Shown here: positions 27,601 through 40,956 of the stretch, piece by piece
Numbering within the stretch: the first letter of the stretch is position 1
Layout of the letters: each line of letters begins with the position of its first letter
Assembly: GCA_025363455.1 (NCBI GenBank)
Contig: JANYDW010000066.1
Coordinates: 1 to 64,000, forward strand
Length of the DNA: 64,000 bases
Origin: Oleiharenicola sp.
GTDB taxonomy: Bacteria > Verrucomicrobiota > Verrucomicrobiia > Opitutales > Opitutaceae
Direction: 5' to 3'
Program-made: the position numbers and the translations under genes
The notes under the pieces: generated by a model
Database searches by the model: none
Told to the model about the DNA's origin: nothing
Seen by the model: the letters and a program-made list of their open reading frames with translations, nothing else

Positions 27601-27860
27601 CGGAAGCTGGCCGCGTCGTAGCCGCTTTGCCGGTGGCGGGCCCGTTGTGGGAATTGAAAGCCAGCGCCGCTCAGCTGGCGACGAAGGGCGCGGAGGCCAG
27701 GCCTTGGGAAATTTCCGGTCGCGAAAAGGATTTCGCCGCGGTCATGCTGGCACACCCGTTCATGGAGGCGGTGCAAAATTACCTTGTCTGCTTGAATCCG
27801 CCCCGGGGGAACGGGGACGGGGAGCGCATGGACGAAAGCCCGGTAATCTCGGCTTATTGA
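24654..27860 (+). CDS. Secreted TPR-repeat protein
   Basis: The 1,068-residue protein starts with a signal peptide (MKSPVRPMVVGLVILLSGLG, cleavage near 25). The rest is almost wholly helical. Clear tetratricopeptide repeats are near the C-terminus (about 800-960), including ANEGKVDEAAEHYRRAFELM and PPEAAEYFRRAVELDPLYLN, and degenerate repeats probably extend through the middle. Such proteins act as periplasmic scaffolds. The ATG is chosen because the signal peptide follows it; a far longer frame upstream is antisense to the GMC gene. No neighbours suggest a partner. Confidence 0.85.
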   Translation: MKSPVRPMVVGLVILLSGLGVGAATKKAKAPAGSGSWLTDFRRYVAQKDLAVESSYSSPIAKPGTVTMSNLLRALPAPADWPQLRLNLKAAAALAPAGVEQQRLQAGAWLLDYLLGDRAAVLAELPAAAEPATRLTNAVAGLRASLSAGNDGANAESPEDVVDGFEQQVTLLEPLDLDEVKRELDGEDNMLRLQRLVAAGKSMNEQMAAVYDEYQNSRDKSAAKLKMEALAKEFTEQLRPDQEALAPYLEKPLVERYRMTLEEGPETPDKSVPTLAIPDLVKLAGREDAEDLLRRALHLPAMLFLYDNSGADTSKLVRELALSEITTLKVPSWGLANSVDAGPLFEALLQRFSAPDPKDDHYGDFQMAGGYYLVGLIEQGRIPDAVAFASRPGAGYDLHLPYEVMEALERSGQAPALWDFLKDWLGQFPAAREWDRFNRLSAQLGRQEELKALIGTLAANGALAGLDRLRAQEMQAGVELATDDLAAAVARLEAVLALPVATAEERASQLAIVVKLLQLADLRNDATGFVGVLAVAEALLEKSWDEAPAKAFSDSIKLVTTLNSLGRLDDGHRLGRATLERVAAFQQKTAAPQEGEVGKLRLPEYELRSLLSEQLRAAVELAHWPEALALVQENPGWNARDASGLLQEKVPSNKRPVNFYVAQVALHQKDPVRARRILEAQLVATPGVDAVYEAYLGRAQKDAPSLLGKLTAADRYEERPLIWRARLELDAKKWEAAGATLQQAVAIDPSDGEEGRGDRMRVYAFMAQAARGKGDAVKAKFFEDVVKAIRLSETADRWFETGAYAHAIALYRSALGFFQDAYCIQSRLAVRLANEGKVDEAAEHYRRAFELMPDSFGRVESHCFGCEHVFAGEKPQGVAEQVFTTMLAARPDKPQLHYLMGYLRQEQARPPEAAEYFRRAVELDPLYLNAWDKLAGLESKLHFTPAQRDDLQLKLLELDPARHHVSPDLSRVTDLARLWKTLAEAGRVVAALPVAGPLWELKASAAQLATKGAEARPWEISGREKDFAAVMLAHPFMEAVQNYLVCLNPPRGNGDGERMDESPVISAY

Positions 27861-27919
27861 GCGCGGCGAGGGAACTGGAACAGCCTGGGTTAGGTCGGCC
27901 TTCATGCCCGATGCATACC

Positions 27920-28212
27920 AGGGCGTGTATTCAAACCACCCTGAGAGGACTAACCACTGATGCTTCGCCTACCGGCTGCGCTTCAATATCCCCTCCGCCT
28001 AATCGGCTCCGGTTTTGGTTCCGGGGAGCGGCTAATCGCCGCTCGGGAATTTGGCTTGGCTGTCGGCGATTAGCCGACCCCCGAAGCCCAGGGTGGAGCC
28101 GATAAGGCGGAGCGCACCAAGTAGCAGGGCCGTTAGGCGAGGCATGAGTGGTTAAAACCGGATCGATGGTTCGGCCCTTTGGCGTTGGTTGCAGGGTTTG
28201 ACGACACGCCCT
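27920..28212. repeat. Nested palindrome of about 290 bases
   Basis: The 411-base gap 27861-28271 contains no gene. Four inverted pairs are nested: AGGGCGTGTATTCAAACC with its partner near 28195-28212; AACCACTGATGCTTCGCC with GGCGAGGCATGAGTGGTT; CTCCGCCTAATCGGCTCC with GGAGCCGATAAGGCGGAG; and two central hairpins at 28026-28044 (loop TAATC) and 28062-28078 (loop GATTA). Central loops resemble those of the hairpin array at 328-476. A single REP arm of the GTAGGTCGGGG family follows at 28221-28244. Confidence 0.75.
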
Positions 28213-28271
28213 AATCACATGTCGGGGGATAAACCCCGACCTACAAAAGCTACCCGCCCACACGCGAGCCC

Positions 28272-30581
<2,310 letters not shown>

Positions 30582-30622
30582 GGGGTAAGCGGACGTGAGC
30601 TTGGTGAGAGCCGGAGGAAGCG

Positions 30623-32614
30623 TCAGGCAAAGGGACTCTGTGAGAGACTGGTGGCCGTACCATGGTCCAGGACCTCCCGGACGATGCGGGCGAGTGTCTT
30701 CGGTTGGTAGGGTTTTTGGAGGAAACAGAATTCGGTATTCGATTTAATGACGTCCCGCGCCTGCGCCGGGTTGTAGCCGCTGCTGAAGAGCACCCTTAGT
30801 CCGGGCTTTTCGGCCCGGAGCCGACCAGCGAGTTCATGGCCGGTAATCTCGTCGGGCATGACCAGGTCGGTCAGCAGCAGGCTGATCTTTTCGCGGTGCC
30901 ACTTCCAGGCATCCAACGCCTCGACCCCCGTTCCAGCCTCGAGCACCTTGTAGCCGTGCATTTCCAGGACGGTTCGGGCAAAGGCCCGGACGGACTCCTC
31001 ATCCTCCACCAGCAAAATGGTCTCCTTGCCGCCGGTGAGCATGTGGTGTTCGAAGGACGGGGTGGTGCGAGCGGACTCTGCCTCGGTGGCGACCGGGAAA
31101 AAAACCTGGAACAGCGTGCCCGTCCCGACCTCGCTCTCGACCTCGACCCAGCCCTGATGCTGCCGCGCGATGCCGAACACGGTGGCCAGCCCGAGACCCG
31201 TGCCCTTTCCCTCTTCCTTGGTGGTGAAGAAGGGCTCGAATATCCGGGGCAGGATCTCGGCCGGGATGCCACAGCCGGTATCGCGCACGCCCAGCACGGC
31301 GTAGGCGCCGGGTTTCGCATCGGAATGCTGCGCACAGTCGGCGGCGGCGACTTCGCGGGAGCCGGTGCTGAGGACGAGGCTGCCGCCCTTGGACATCGCA
31401 TCGCGGGCGTTCACGGCGAGGTTCATCATGATCTGCTCGACCATGCCGGCGTCCGCCATGATCCGGGGCAGCGGGCGCGCGAGGTCGACATCAAGCCGGA
31501 TGTTCTCGCCGATCATGCGTCGGAGCATCGAAGTCACATTGTCCACCACCTCGTTCAGGTCGAGCGATTGGTTGTGGGGGTAGCTTTTGCGGCTGAAAAT
31601 GAGCAGTTGCCGGGTGAGATTGGCCGCCCGGCCGCCGGCCACAAAGATGTGCTTGAGAGATTCCACGACATTTGGAGGCAGGACCTGATTGTCGAGGAGC
31701 AGGTTGCTGTAGCCGTTGATCACGGTGAGCATGTTGCTGAAATCATGGGCGATGCCGCCCGCCAGCTGGCCGATGGACTCCATTTTTTGGGCCTGTTGCA
31801 GCTGCTCTTCGAGGTGCTTGCGTTCGGTGACATCGTGCGCCACGCCCACCATGCGTTCCACCTCGCCGAGGGGGGAGCGGACCGGATAGCCTCGCTCCTC
31901 AATCCAGCGGCTGGTGCCGTCGGCCTGCTTGATGCGGTATTCCAAGCTGTAGGGAATGCCTTGGCCGAGCAGCCCCCGGAGGTGCACCAGCCCGGGCCGG
32001 TCTTCGGCCCAGACTGCCTCCAGCCAGCTTTCCGGCCGGGCATGGAGCTCGGCGAGGGGCCGGCCCCAGATCTGGGCGTAAGCGGGGCTGACGTAGTGGA
32101 TCTGCCGGCCGTCGGCCGAGGCGCTCCAGAACACATCGCGGATATTCTCCGCCATTTCGCGGAGCCGTTCCTCGTTTTCGCGCAGGGCCTGCTCGGCCTG
32201 CTGGCGGCCCAACCGGTCCCGGGTTTGCTCCAGGGCACGACGGATCGCGGGCCCGAGGAGGGCGAGGCGGGTTTTCAGCACGAAATCGGTGGCGCCGTCC
32301 CGGAGGATTTCTACGGCGCGTTCCTCACCAATGGTCCCGGAGACGAGAATTAAGGGGATGTCGGGCTGAAGTTCGCGTGCGAGCACCAGGGCGGACGCGC
32401 CGTCATAGCCGGGCAAGGTGTAATCGGACAGGATGAGATCGTAGTTTCCGCGGGCCAGGGCCGCCGCAAATTCCGCGCTGGTCGTCGCGCGCGTAAACAC
32501 GCTGGTCAGCCCCGCGGCTCCGACGGCATGCTCAACCAAGGCACAATCCTGCTGATTGTCCTCAAGATGCAAAATCCGGAGAGCGGCGAACCCGGCAGGG
32601 TAGTCGGTTTTCAT
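30623..32614 (-). CDS. Hybrid histidine kinase (receiver, PAS, kinase, receiver)
   Basis: The 663-residue soluble protein starts with a receiver domain (about 10-130, acceptor in [13 protein letters not shown]), then a PAS fold (about 145-265), HisKA with the acceptor His in [19 protein letters not shown], HATPase_c ([12 protein letters not shown]) and a second receiver at the C-terminus ([14 protein letters not shown]). It has no membrane segment, so input comes through its own N-terminal receiver or the PAS domain. The first gene in an operon with the membrane hybrid kinase, which suggests that the two share a phosphorelay. Confidence 0.94.
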   Translation of the reverse strand: MKTDYPAGFAALRILHLEDNQQDCALVEHAVGAAGLTSVFTRATTSAEFAAALARGNYDLILSDYTLPGYDGASALVLARELQPDIPLILVSGTIGEERAVEILRDGATDFVLKTRLALLGPAIRRALEQTRDRLGRQQAEQALRENEERLREMAENIRDVFWSASADGRQIHYVSPAYAQIWGRPLAELHARPESWLEAVWAEDRPGLVHLRGLLGQGIPYSLEYRIKQADGTSRWIEERGYPVRSPLGEVERMVGVAHDVTERKHLEEQLQQAQKMESIGQLAGGIAHDFSNMLTVINGYSNLLLDNQVLPPNVVESLKHIFVAGGRAANLTRQLLIFSRKSYPHNQSLDLNEVVDNVTSMLRRMIGENIRLDVDLARPLPRIMADAGMVEQIMMNLAVNARDAMSKGGSLVLSTGSREVAAADCAQHSDAKPGAYAVLGVRDTGCGIPAEILPRIFEPFFTTKEEGKGTGLGLATVFGIARQHQGWVEVESEVGTGTLFQVFFPVATEAESARTTPSFEHHMLTGGKETILLVEDEESVRAFARTVLEMHGYKVLEAGTGVEALDAWKWHREKISLLLTDLVMPDEITGHELAGRLRAEKPGLRVLFSSGYNPAQARDVIKSNTEFCFLQKPYQPKTLARIVREVLDHGTATSLSQSPFA

Positions 32615-32656
32615 AGGGGTTACGCGCCGGGTGCCCGAAGGCCCCCGGAACGCAGG

Positions 32657-32676
32657 GTAGGCGGCCCGTTGCCTAC
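32657..32676. repeat. Small GTAGG hairpin
   Basis: GTAGGC and GCCTAC face each other over an 8-base loop in the spacer between mnmA and the kinase operon. Confidence 0.45.
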
Positions 32677-32733
32677 TTGGCGTAGTTTAGGTAGAATACC
32701 GCCTATGTAAAGTCCTCCCTAAGCAGTTATAGT

Positions 32734-34005
32734 TCAGGTAAACACTCCACTACCGATGAGTTGCTCGCCGCGATAGAGGGCCATGATTTGGCCCGGGGCG
32801 AGAGCACGCTGAGGTTGGTCGAATTGGATTTGCGCGGCCTGAGGTAGGACGCGACCGCTAAGCGCGCCGCGAACGGGACCATTGGCTTCGGACAACGTTG
32901 GGTCCAGCGGTCCCGCCCTACCCAATTCTCTGGGGCCAGCCCCTTCGACGAGCTCAGGGCCGGCGAACCCGGCGACAGGTACGAATTCAATCGCCACACG
33001 CGGATCGCGGTAGCGCACGCGACATTCGAGACGCTGCGTAGTGGTGATGGGCTCGCCGATGAAGCTCAAGCTGTGTACGCGGCACCCGGTGGCCCATAGG
33101 CCGGGTGCGTTGGGCTGGTCAAAGGCGACGAGCAGGGCGTGGTCGCTGGTGCGCTTGCCGGTGACGACGTAGGCCTGGTGATCAGTGTTGGATGGGATGC
33201 GAATGCCCCGCCGCTGGCCGATGGTGTAGTAGTGCAGGCCGCGGTGCGCGCCCAGGATCTTCCCATCGGTTGCGCGGACGATCGGCCCGGGGTGCTCAGG
33301 CACATAGGCCTTGAGGAAGTCCGCCATCTTCACCTCGCCGATGAAACAGATGCCCTGGCTGTCCTTCTTGCGCGCGGTGGGGAGCTTCGCGTCGGCCGCG
33401 AGTTCGCGCAGCGCCGGTTTGGTGAGGTGGCCGATGGGAAAGAGGGCGTCGCGGAGTTGGGCCTGCGAGAGGAGGGCGAGGAAGTAGGACTGGTCCTTGT
33501 TTTTGTCCAAGCCTTCGAGAAGGGCGAATTGAGGTAGGGCGTGACCGCTGGGCGCGCCGCGAACGTTACCGTTGGCTTCGGACAACGGCGAGCCCGGTAG
33601 TTCCACCCGACCAGTTTCCACCCGTCGTGCATAGTGCCCCGTTGCCACGGCCGCGAAGCCCTCGGCCTTGGCGTACTGCGCGAACACGCCGAATTTCATC
33701 TCACGGTTGCACATCACGTCGGGGTTGGGCGTGAGACCGCGCTGGTAGCCGTCGAGCAGGTAATCCACGACCAGCCGGCGGTAGTCCGCCATGAGATTGA
33801 CGACCCGAAACTCGATGCCGAGGACTTCCGCAGTGGCCCGGGCGTCATCGATGTCCTGCATCCACGGGCAGTGGCCGAGCACGTTGTCCTCGTTAATCCA
33901 GTTCTTCATGTAGGCGCCGACCAGCTCGTGTCCCTGCTGCTGGAGCAGGAGAGCGGCGACGGAGCTGTCAACTCCGCCGGATAGGGCGACGAGGATGCGG
34001 GCCAT
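32734..34005 (-). CDS. mnmA: tRNA 2-thiouridine(34) synthase MnmA with in-frame repeat insertions
   Basis: The 423-residue enzyme adds sulfur to U34 of tRNAs for Lys, Glu and Gln. Visible motifs are the PP-loop [14 protein letters not shown] (residues 4-18), GHCPWMQD and [13 protein letters not shown] with the first catalytic Cys, [12 protein letters not shown] with the second Cys, and a C-terminal beta domain ending GSGVFT. The protein is about 55 residues longer than usual because of two insertions (about residues 136-158 and 341-389). Both encode versions of LSEANGxVRGAxSG and match the REP family at 10928; the second also includes a [12 protein letters not shown] segment. The catalytic residues are intact. 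Confidence 0.95.
   Translation of the reverse strand: MARILVALSGGVDSSVAALLLQQQGHELVGAYMKNWINEDNVLGHCPWMQDIDDARATAEVLGIEFRVVNLMADYRRLVVDYLLDGYQRGLTPNPDVMCNREMKFGVFAQYAKAEGFAAVATGHYARRVETGRVELPGSPLSEANGNVRGAPSGHALPQFALLEGLDKNKDQSYFLALLSQAQLRDALFPIGHLTKPALRELAADAKLPTARKKDSQGICFIGEVKMADFLKAYVPEHPGPIVRATDGKILGAHRGLHYYTIGQRRGIRIPSNTDHQAYVVTGKRTSDHALLVAFDQPNAPGLWATGCRVHSLSFIGEPITTTQRLECRVRYRDPRVAIEFVPVAGFAGPELVEGAGPRELGRAGPLDPTLSEANGPVRGALSGRVLPQAAQIQFDQPQRALAPGQIMALYRGEQLIGSGVFT
32842..32985. repeat. Two repeat units in frame within mnmA (C-terminal domain)
   Basis: One unit (32842-32922) runs from GTAGGACGCGACCGCTAAGC to GGTCCCGCCCTAC. Next to it (about 32938-32985) is CCCCTTCGACGAGCTCAGGG, a palindrome core of a different family. 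Both are read through by mnmA. Confidence 0.8.
33533..33600. repeat. Repeat unit in frame within mnmA (middle)
   Basis: It contains GTAGGGCGTGACCGCTGGGC and TTGGCTTCGGACAACG, the latter shared with the other mnmA insertion. Read in frame it encodes [16 protein letters not shown]. Confidence 0.8.
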
Positions 34006-34019
34006 GGGGGAGATTGAGG

Positions 34020-34060
34020 CAGAGGTTGGTCACAAAAAACACAAAAAACACAAAACCAGA
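34020..34060. repeat. A/C-rich tandem repeat
   Basis: TTGGTCACAAAAAACACAAA continues for three units in the 155-base divergent spacer between mnmA and the GH13 gene. Both promoters must lie near it. Confidence 0.55.
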
Positions 34061-34160
34061 ACCGGTGACCGCGACGGAGCAGCGGTGGTAACACCGCCGG
34101 CCAGCCCTCGGATGACGGCGGCTCCGTGCTGGGAGATGCTTCCGCCACACTTCGCTTGCG

Positions 34161-36677
34161 GTGGCGCGGCAATTGCTGGAGTATCACAGCCTGCTTTTTG
34201 TCGTGTCCTCCCGCGCCCCTTTCAACCCCGAGCAAGCCCAACGCATCGCCCGCGCCTGGCTGATCTCCGCCTCCACCGGGATTATTGAGATGGGGGCGGA
34301 TTGGACCGCTGAGTCGCTACCGCTGCTGGCGCCCGGGGACAAGGCCTTTGAATTCACCGACCTGAGCCCGGCGGCACCGTCGCTATATGCTGACGAGGCG
34401 GCCTACTACGTGGACGAGTTGGGGTCGCTGGTGTTCATGTTGGATCCGGCGGAGCACAGCTGGGTGGATTTCAGCGTGATGCCGATCTACGTGGCGGGGG
34501 ACTTCAACGGCTGGCAGGAGGCGGTCGGCCAGCCGGGATGGATGATGGTGGCGGGCGAATTGAACGGGCGTCCGGTGCTCCTGCTGCGCAAGCCCGCCGC
34601 GCCGTTGCTGACGGATCCGCCGCAGCAGTTCAAGTTCGTGACCGGCGACAACCGCTGGATCGACCTGCCCCGTGATGCAACCAACCTGGTGGCCGACCCC
34701 CGGGGCCGCATCAACCGCGCCATCTTCCGCGACCGGACGGGCCGCAATCTCTTCCAGTTTACCACGACCGCGCCGGCGCTGCTCAACCAGACGTACTCGG
34801 TGGTCCACATGCGCGACGGCCGCGAAGCGCCCAAGACGCGGGTGCGGCTCGGCAAATTTTTCCATGAGATGCGGAGCGACCTGCCGCTCGGTGCGCTGAT
34901 CGGGCGCGGCGAAACTACCTTCCGGATCTTTGCGCCGCGGGCGAAGCACGTCCGCTTGTTCCTCTGTGAGAAACTGGAGGAGATGGGCTCGGCTTACGGC
35001 TACGAGTTGGACCGGAAAGTGGAGGAGGGCGGTTGGCAGGGCGTCTGGGAGGCGTACCTTAACCGCAACCTGCACGGCTGGTACTACTGGTATTCGGTCA
35101 GCGGCCCCCATGACGTGTTCGGTCATTTCCACCCGGGGCAGAAGATCCTGGATCCTTACGCCCGGGCGACGGTCGGGCGCGAGGGGCCGGGCATCGTACT
35201 CGACCCGGCGTGGGTGGGGCTGGCCGACCGGAAATTCGCCACGCCCGCCTGGCAGGACCTCGTGATGGTCGAGGCGCATGTGCGCGACCTCACGGCGCTC
35301 AGCCCGCTCCCGCTCAGCCCCGATGAGCGGCTGGGATTCATCGGGCTCCGGAAATGGGTGGAGAGTCCCGATTTCTATCTGAAGAAACTCGGGGTGAACT
35401 GCGTGGAGCTGCAGCCCGTGCACGAGGCCGACGGGCAGACGCGCGCGGAATACCACTGGGGATACATGACGACGAACTTCTTTGCCCCCTCCAGCGCCTA
35501 CGGCCTCGACGCCGCGCGGGCTTCGCAGGTCAAGGAACTGCAGGAGCTGGTGGCAGCGTTCCACGGGCAGGGCATGGCCGTCGTCATCGACGTGGTCTAC
35601 AACCATGTGGGCGAGCCGGCGCACCTGATGTTCGTCGACAAGCTTTATTACTTCGAGCTCGGCGACGACGGCAGCCTGGCCAACTGGAGCGGCTGCGGCA
35701 ACGACCTGCGCTGCCGCTCGGCGATGGCGAAGCGCCTGATCATCGACAGTCTGGTGCAGCTGATCGAGGTCTATGGTGTGGACGGCTTCCGCTTCGACCT
35801 GGCCGAGCTGATCGGGGTGGAGGTGCTCCGCGAAATCGAAACGGCCGTGAAGCGGGTGAAGCCCGACGTGATCCTGATCGCCGAGCCCTGGAGTTTCCGC
35901 GGGCACATCGCGGCGGCGCTGCGCCCGACCGGCTATGCGTCGTGGAATGACAATTACCGGAATTTCCTGCGGGACTACGTCCATGGGCGGGGCGGGGCGG
36001 ACTCGTTGGAATATTTTCTCAAGGGTTCGCCATGGCACTTCGCCTATTGGCCGGCGCAAACGGTCAATTATACCGAGTCGCACGACGATCGCACCTGGAT
36101 CGACAACATCACGGAGAACGCGAATCACAACGGCTCCCACCCGACGCAGAATGACCGGCAGCGGACTCACCTGATGGCGGCGATCCTGCTGGCCTCGGTG
36201 GGCATCCCGCTGCTCGCCGAAGGACAGGATTTCCTGCGCAGCAAGCAAGGGGTCAACAACACCTACCGGCGCGGCGACCTCAACGCCCTCGATTACCGGC
36301 GGCTCGCGCGCTACCCGGCCACGCATAAGTATTTTGCCGATTGGATCGCGTTCCGGCGTTCGGCCCGCGGTCACCTGCTGCGGCAATGGTCCCGGCCGTC
36401 GGAAGGATTTTTCCAGTGTTTTGCGGTGCCCGGACAACCGGCCATGGTCGCGGTGTACAACGCCGACGGCAGCCAGGGCCTTGGGCGGCTCATGTTTGCC
36501 GTCAATCCGCATGTCGACGACACGACGATTCCGCTCGGGGAGTTCGCCGCCCTGGGCTGGGAGCTGCTGGCCGACCATGAGTGCTTCTACCCCGAGAGCC
36601 GGCCCGCGCCCTCGCAATTGTCTCCGGCGGGGATCTTTATCCCGGGCCTGGGGTGCAGTCTGTGGATAGCCGGCTGA
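34161..36677 (+). CDS. GH13 alpha-glucan debranching-type enzyme
   Basis: The 838-residue protein belongs to the alpha-amylase superfamily, pullulanase/isoamylase-like branch. N-terminal beta-sandwich modules include a CBM48-like PIYVAGDFNGWQ (about 110-121) and a second starting LIGRGETTFRIFAPRAKHVRLF (near 250; typical debranching N domain). The barrel motifs are VVIDVVYNHV (region I), GFRFDLAELIG (nucleophile Asp), ILIAEPWSF (acid/base Glu) and NYTESHDDRTW (transition-state Asp). It would cut alpha-1,6 bonds in glycogen or pullulan. It probably starts at a GTG, as no suitable ATG precedes the folded part. No signal peptide, so cytoplasmic. Upstream of gap-pgk-tpiA. Confidence 0.88.
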   Translation: MARQLLEYHSLLFVVSSRAPFNPEQAQRIARAWLISASTGIIEMGADWTAESLPLLAPGDKAFEFTDLSPAAPSLYADEAAYYVDELGSLVFMLDPAEHSWVDFSVMPIYVAGDFNGWQEAVGQPGWMMVAGELNGRPVLLLRKPAAPLLTDPPQQFKFVTGDNRWIDLPRDATNLVADPRGRINRAIFRDRTGRNLFQFTTTAPALLNQTYSVVHMRDGREAPKTRVRLGKFFHEMRSDLPLGALIGRGETTFRIFAPRAKHVRLFLCEKLEEMGSAYGYELDRKVEEGGWQGVWEAYLNRNLHGWYYWYSVSGPHDVFGHFHPGQKILDPYARATVGREGPGIVLDPAWVGLADRKFATPAWQDLVMVEAHVRDLTALSPLPLSPDERLGFIGLRKWVESPDFYLKKLGVNCVELQPVHEADGQTRAEYHWGYMTTNFFAPSSAYGLDAARASQVKELQELVAAFHGQGMAVVIDVVYNHVGEPAHLMFVDKLYYFELGDDGSLANWSGCGNDLRCRSAMAKRLIIDSLVQLIEVYGVDGFRFDLAELIGVEVLREIETAVKRVKPDVILIAEPWSFRGHIAAALRPTGYASWNDNYRNFLRDYVHGRGGADSLEYFLKGSPWHFAYWPAQTVNYTESHDDRTWIDNITENANHNGSHPTQNDRQRTHLMAAILLASVGIPLLAEGQDFLRSKQGVNNTYRRGDLNALDYRRLARYPATHKYFADWIAFRRSARGHLLRQWSRPSEGFFQCFAVPGQPAMVAVYNADGSQGLGRLMFAVNPHVDDTTIPLGEFAALGWELLADHECFYPESRPAPSQLSPAGIFIPGLGCSLWIAG

Positions 36678-36685
36678 GCTGGCGA

Positions 36686-36775
36686 AGTGACAAGTATCAA
36701 GCGCCAAGGAGCAAGGTTGGGTCCCGGGGGTTGCGTCCTTGTCCCGGGTCCCTTGATAATTAATACTTACCTCGA
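36686..36775. repeat. Inverted heptad repeat upstream of gap
   Basis: Arm one is a series of 7-base units (CAAGTAT, CAAGCGC, CAAGGAG, CAAGGTT). Arm two is their reverse complement in degenerate form (TCCTTGT, CCCGGGT, CCCTTGA, TAATTAA). About 145 bases of AT-richer DNA then lead to gap and should hold its promoter. Confidence 0.65.
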
Positions 36776-36847
36776 CCATAGAGACCGGGGATCACTGTTT
36801 ATTACGCAAATAATGCCCACTGCTGCGCGGATAACGGCACAATTTGA

Positions 36848-37966
<1,119 letters not shown>

Positions 37967-37979
37967 GTCGCGTCCGACT

Positions 37980-38090
37980 CAAAGCGAAAGGCTGAAAGGC
38001 TGAAGGACTGAATGGCTGAACCAACAGCGCAGTCCTTCAACTTTCAGCCTTCTTCATTTCAGCCCTTCAGCTATTCAGTCCTTCAGCCTT
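37980..38090. repeat. Inverted 8-mer repeat between gap and pgk
   Basis: Arm one repeats AAAGGCTG-type units four times. Arm two repeats CAGCCTTT/CAGTCCTT-type units about eight times in inverted sense, filling the whole spacer. It can fold into a long imperfect hairpin within the operon mRNA, up to the pgk start. Confidence 0.8.
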
Positions 38091-38091
38091 T

Positions 38092-39333
<1,242 letters not shown>

Positions 39334-39339
39334 CGGTCT

Positions 39340-39429
39340 CAGTAGCGAGGAGTGAGCATCGCGTAGCGGGCATCCCGATTCTCCGGCTGAAATTCTACTC
39401 GCTACCCACTACCCGCTACTCACTACTTC
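39340..39429. repeat. Inverted heptad repeat between pgk and tpiA
   Basis: Arm one has units TAGCGAG, GAGTGAG, CATCGCG, TAGCGGG. Arm two is CTCGCTA, CCCACTA, CCCGCTA, CTCACTA. The unit differs from those in the two neighbouring spacers, but the architecture is the same. Confidence 0.8.
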
Positions 39430-39437
39430 TTAATATC

Positions 39438-40208
39438 ATGACCCTCCGCAGAAAAGTAATCGCCGGTAACTGGAAGATGAACAAGACGGCCGCCGAGGGC
39501 GTCGCGCTCACCAAGGACATCGTGGCCGAGATCGGCCGCGAGGCCACGGTGGACATCGTACTGTGCCCGCCGTTTACCGCGCTCGAAAGCGTGGGCCGGA
39601 CCCTGGAAGGCCAGAGCATCAAGCTCGGCGCGCAGAACATGCACCCGGAGAAGGGTGGCGCCTTCACGGGCGAGGTCTCCGCCGAGATGCTACGTGACCT
39701 CTTCGTCTCGCATGTCATCCTCGGCCACAGCGAACGCCGCACTTATTTCGCCGAGACCGACGCCTTCATCAACAAGAAGGTTGTGATCGCACTGTTCCAT
39801 CAGCTGAAGCCCATCCTATGCGTCGGCGAGACCCTCGCCGAGCGGGAGGCCGGCTCGACGCTGGCAGTCGTGCAGCGCCACGTCGAGGGCGGTCTCGCGG
39901 GCGTCACCGTCGAGCAGATCACCAGCGTCATCATCGCCTACGAACCCGTGTGGGCCATCGGCACCGGCAAGGTGGCCACGACGGCCCAGGCGCAGGAGGT
40001 GCATGCGTTTATCCGTGACTTGCTGACCAAGCTCTACGGCGCGCCGCTCGCGCAGAAGGTTCGTATCCTTTACGGCGGCTCCATGAAGCCGTCCAACGCC
40101 GCCGAGCTGCTCAGTCAGAAGGACATTGACGGCGGTCTGATCGGCGGCGCCTCACTCGAGGCCCGTTCGTTCATCGACCTGGTCAAGGCGGCAGACGCGG
40201 CGAGCTGA
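39438..40208 (+). CDS. tpiA: Triosephosphate isomerase
   Basis: The 256-residue enzyme interconverts dihydroxyacetone phosphate and glyceraldehyde-3-phosphate. Active-site residues are K13 (GNWKMNKT), H97 (ILGHSERR) and E169 (AYEPVWAIGTG). The phosphate-binding YGGSMKPSNAAEL and GGLIGGASL near the end are conserved. Full length. Last gene of gap-pgk-tpiA. Confidence 0.97.
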   Translation: MTLRRKVIAGNWKMNKTAAEGVALTKDIVAEIGREATVDIVLCPPFTALESVGRTLEGQSIKLGAQNMHPEKGGAFTGEVSAEMLRDLFVSHVILGHSERRTYFAETDAFINKKVVIALFHQLKPILCVGETLAEREAGSTLAVVQRHVEGGLAGVTVEQITSVIIAYEPVWAIGTGKVATTAQAQEVHAFIRDLLTKLYGAPLAQKVRILYGGSMKPSNAAELLSQKDIDGGLIGGASLEARSFIDLVKAADAAS

Positions 40209-40227
40209 GCTGGGTTCCGTACTAAAA

Positions 40228-40298
40228 GGTGGAACCCGGCCTCCGGACGGGTTTGGTTGAACTGCTCGGAAAACGCGTCCAGAGGCCACGTTCCACCT
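40228..40298. repeat. REP inverted pair, GGTGGAACCCGGCCTCC family
   Basis: The pair runs from GGTGGAACCCGGCCTCCGGA to GGCCACGTTCCACC. Same family as at 44924, 47001, 50048 and 60370. It lies between convergent genes. Confidence 0.85.
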
Positions 40299-40320
40299 AA
40301 GTCAGCTGCTTAGATATGGC

Positions 40321-40818
40321 TTAGGTCGTGCGCGTTTCGAATTGCTCCAGCATTTCGCGGGTCGAGGGCGGCAGGTCGGCGCCATCGAGGATGGCCAGCA
40401 GGTCGCGGACGTGGGTTCGTACGGGCGCGGCATCAGCCGGCGACTCCAGCGCAACCGACAGGGCGATGTAGAGGGCAAGCAGGCGGGCGCCGAGGGCGAG
40501 ATCGGTGCTGCCGCGATACGCATAGAGTTCCGCCGTGTGCTGCAACAGCGTGGCGTAGGTCAGGCAGCGTGCCTGCCCGGCGGACTTCGCTTCCCCGGAC
40601 TGCAGCGCGGCCAGTTGCTCGTCGGCGGACAGCCCCAGGAATTTCGCGGCGGGCATGCCGAAGTTTTTCTCCTGCAGGTGCAGCGCGAGCAGGAGGGTTT
40701 CGTTCAGGTCCGTCTTGTCTTCCTCGCCCAGGGTTTTTCCCTTGCGCCGCAGGCGTGCGATCAGGCGGCCGATCGTTTCGATGTGCCGAAGGATGTAATC
40801 TTGCTGTTGGGAGGGCAT
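40321..40818 (-). CDS. Small helical protein, DUF6483-like
   Basis: The 165-residue protein is wholly helical. Its beginning, QQDYILRHIETIGRLIARLR, looks like the N-terminus of the DUF6483 family (an association made from memory and only moderately sure). The central part has short pairs of helices suggestive of TPR-like packing. Function is unknown. The ATG at 40818 gives the family-like start; upstream frame runs into a REP element. Confidence 0.6.
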   Translation of the reverse strand: MPSQQQDYILRHIETIGRLIARLRRKGKTLGEEDKTDLNETLLLALHLQEKNFGMPAAKFLGLSADEQLAALQSGEAKSAGQARCLTYATLLQHTAELYAYRGSTDLALGARLLALYIALSVALESPADAAPVRTHVRDLLAILDGADLPPSTREMLEQFETRTT

Positions 40819-40852
40819 GGTGACGCTAACGATCCGCAGGATTGTTCGAAGT

Positions 40853-40929
40853 GTAGGAGCCTGCTTGCAGGCGATCCGGTGCGCCCGCCGCCGGACTGCG
40901 CTCTGCATCGCCTGCAAGCAGGCTCCTAC
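40853..40929. repeat. REP inverted pair, GTAGGAGCCTGCTTGCAGGC family
   Basis: A complete pair runs from GTAGGAGCCTGCTTGCAGGC to GCCTGCAAGCAGGCTCCTAC. Other copies are at 42803, 62609 and, partly, 13394 and 4964. Confidence 0.9.
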
Positions 40930-40956
40930 AAAAGGCCGTCGAGATGGCGGGCATGG

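Noticed and set aside
34383-36779. Minus-strand frame of 798 codons
   Set aside because: Antisense to the GH13 enzyme, whose four catalytic regions are all recognisable.
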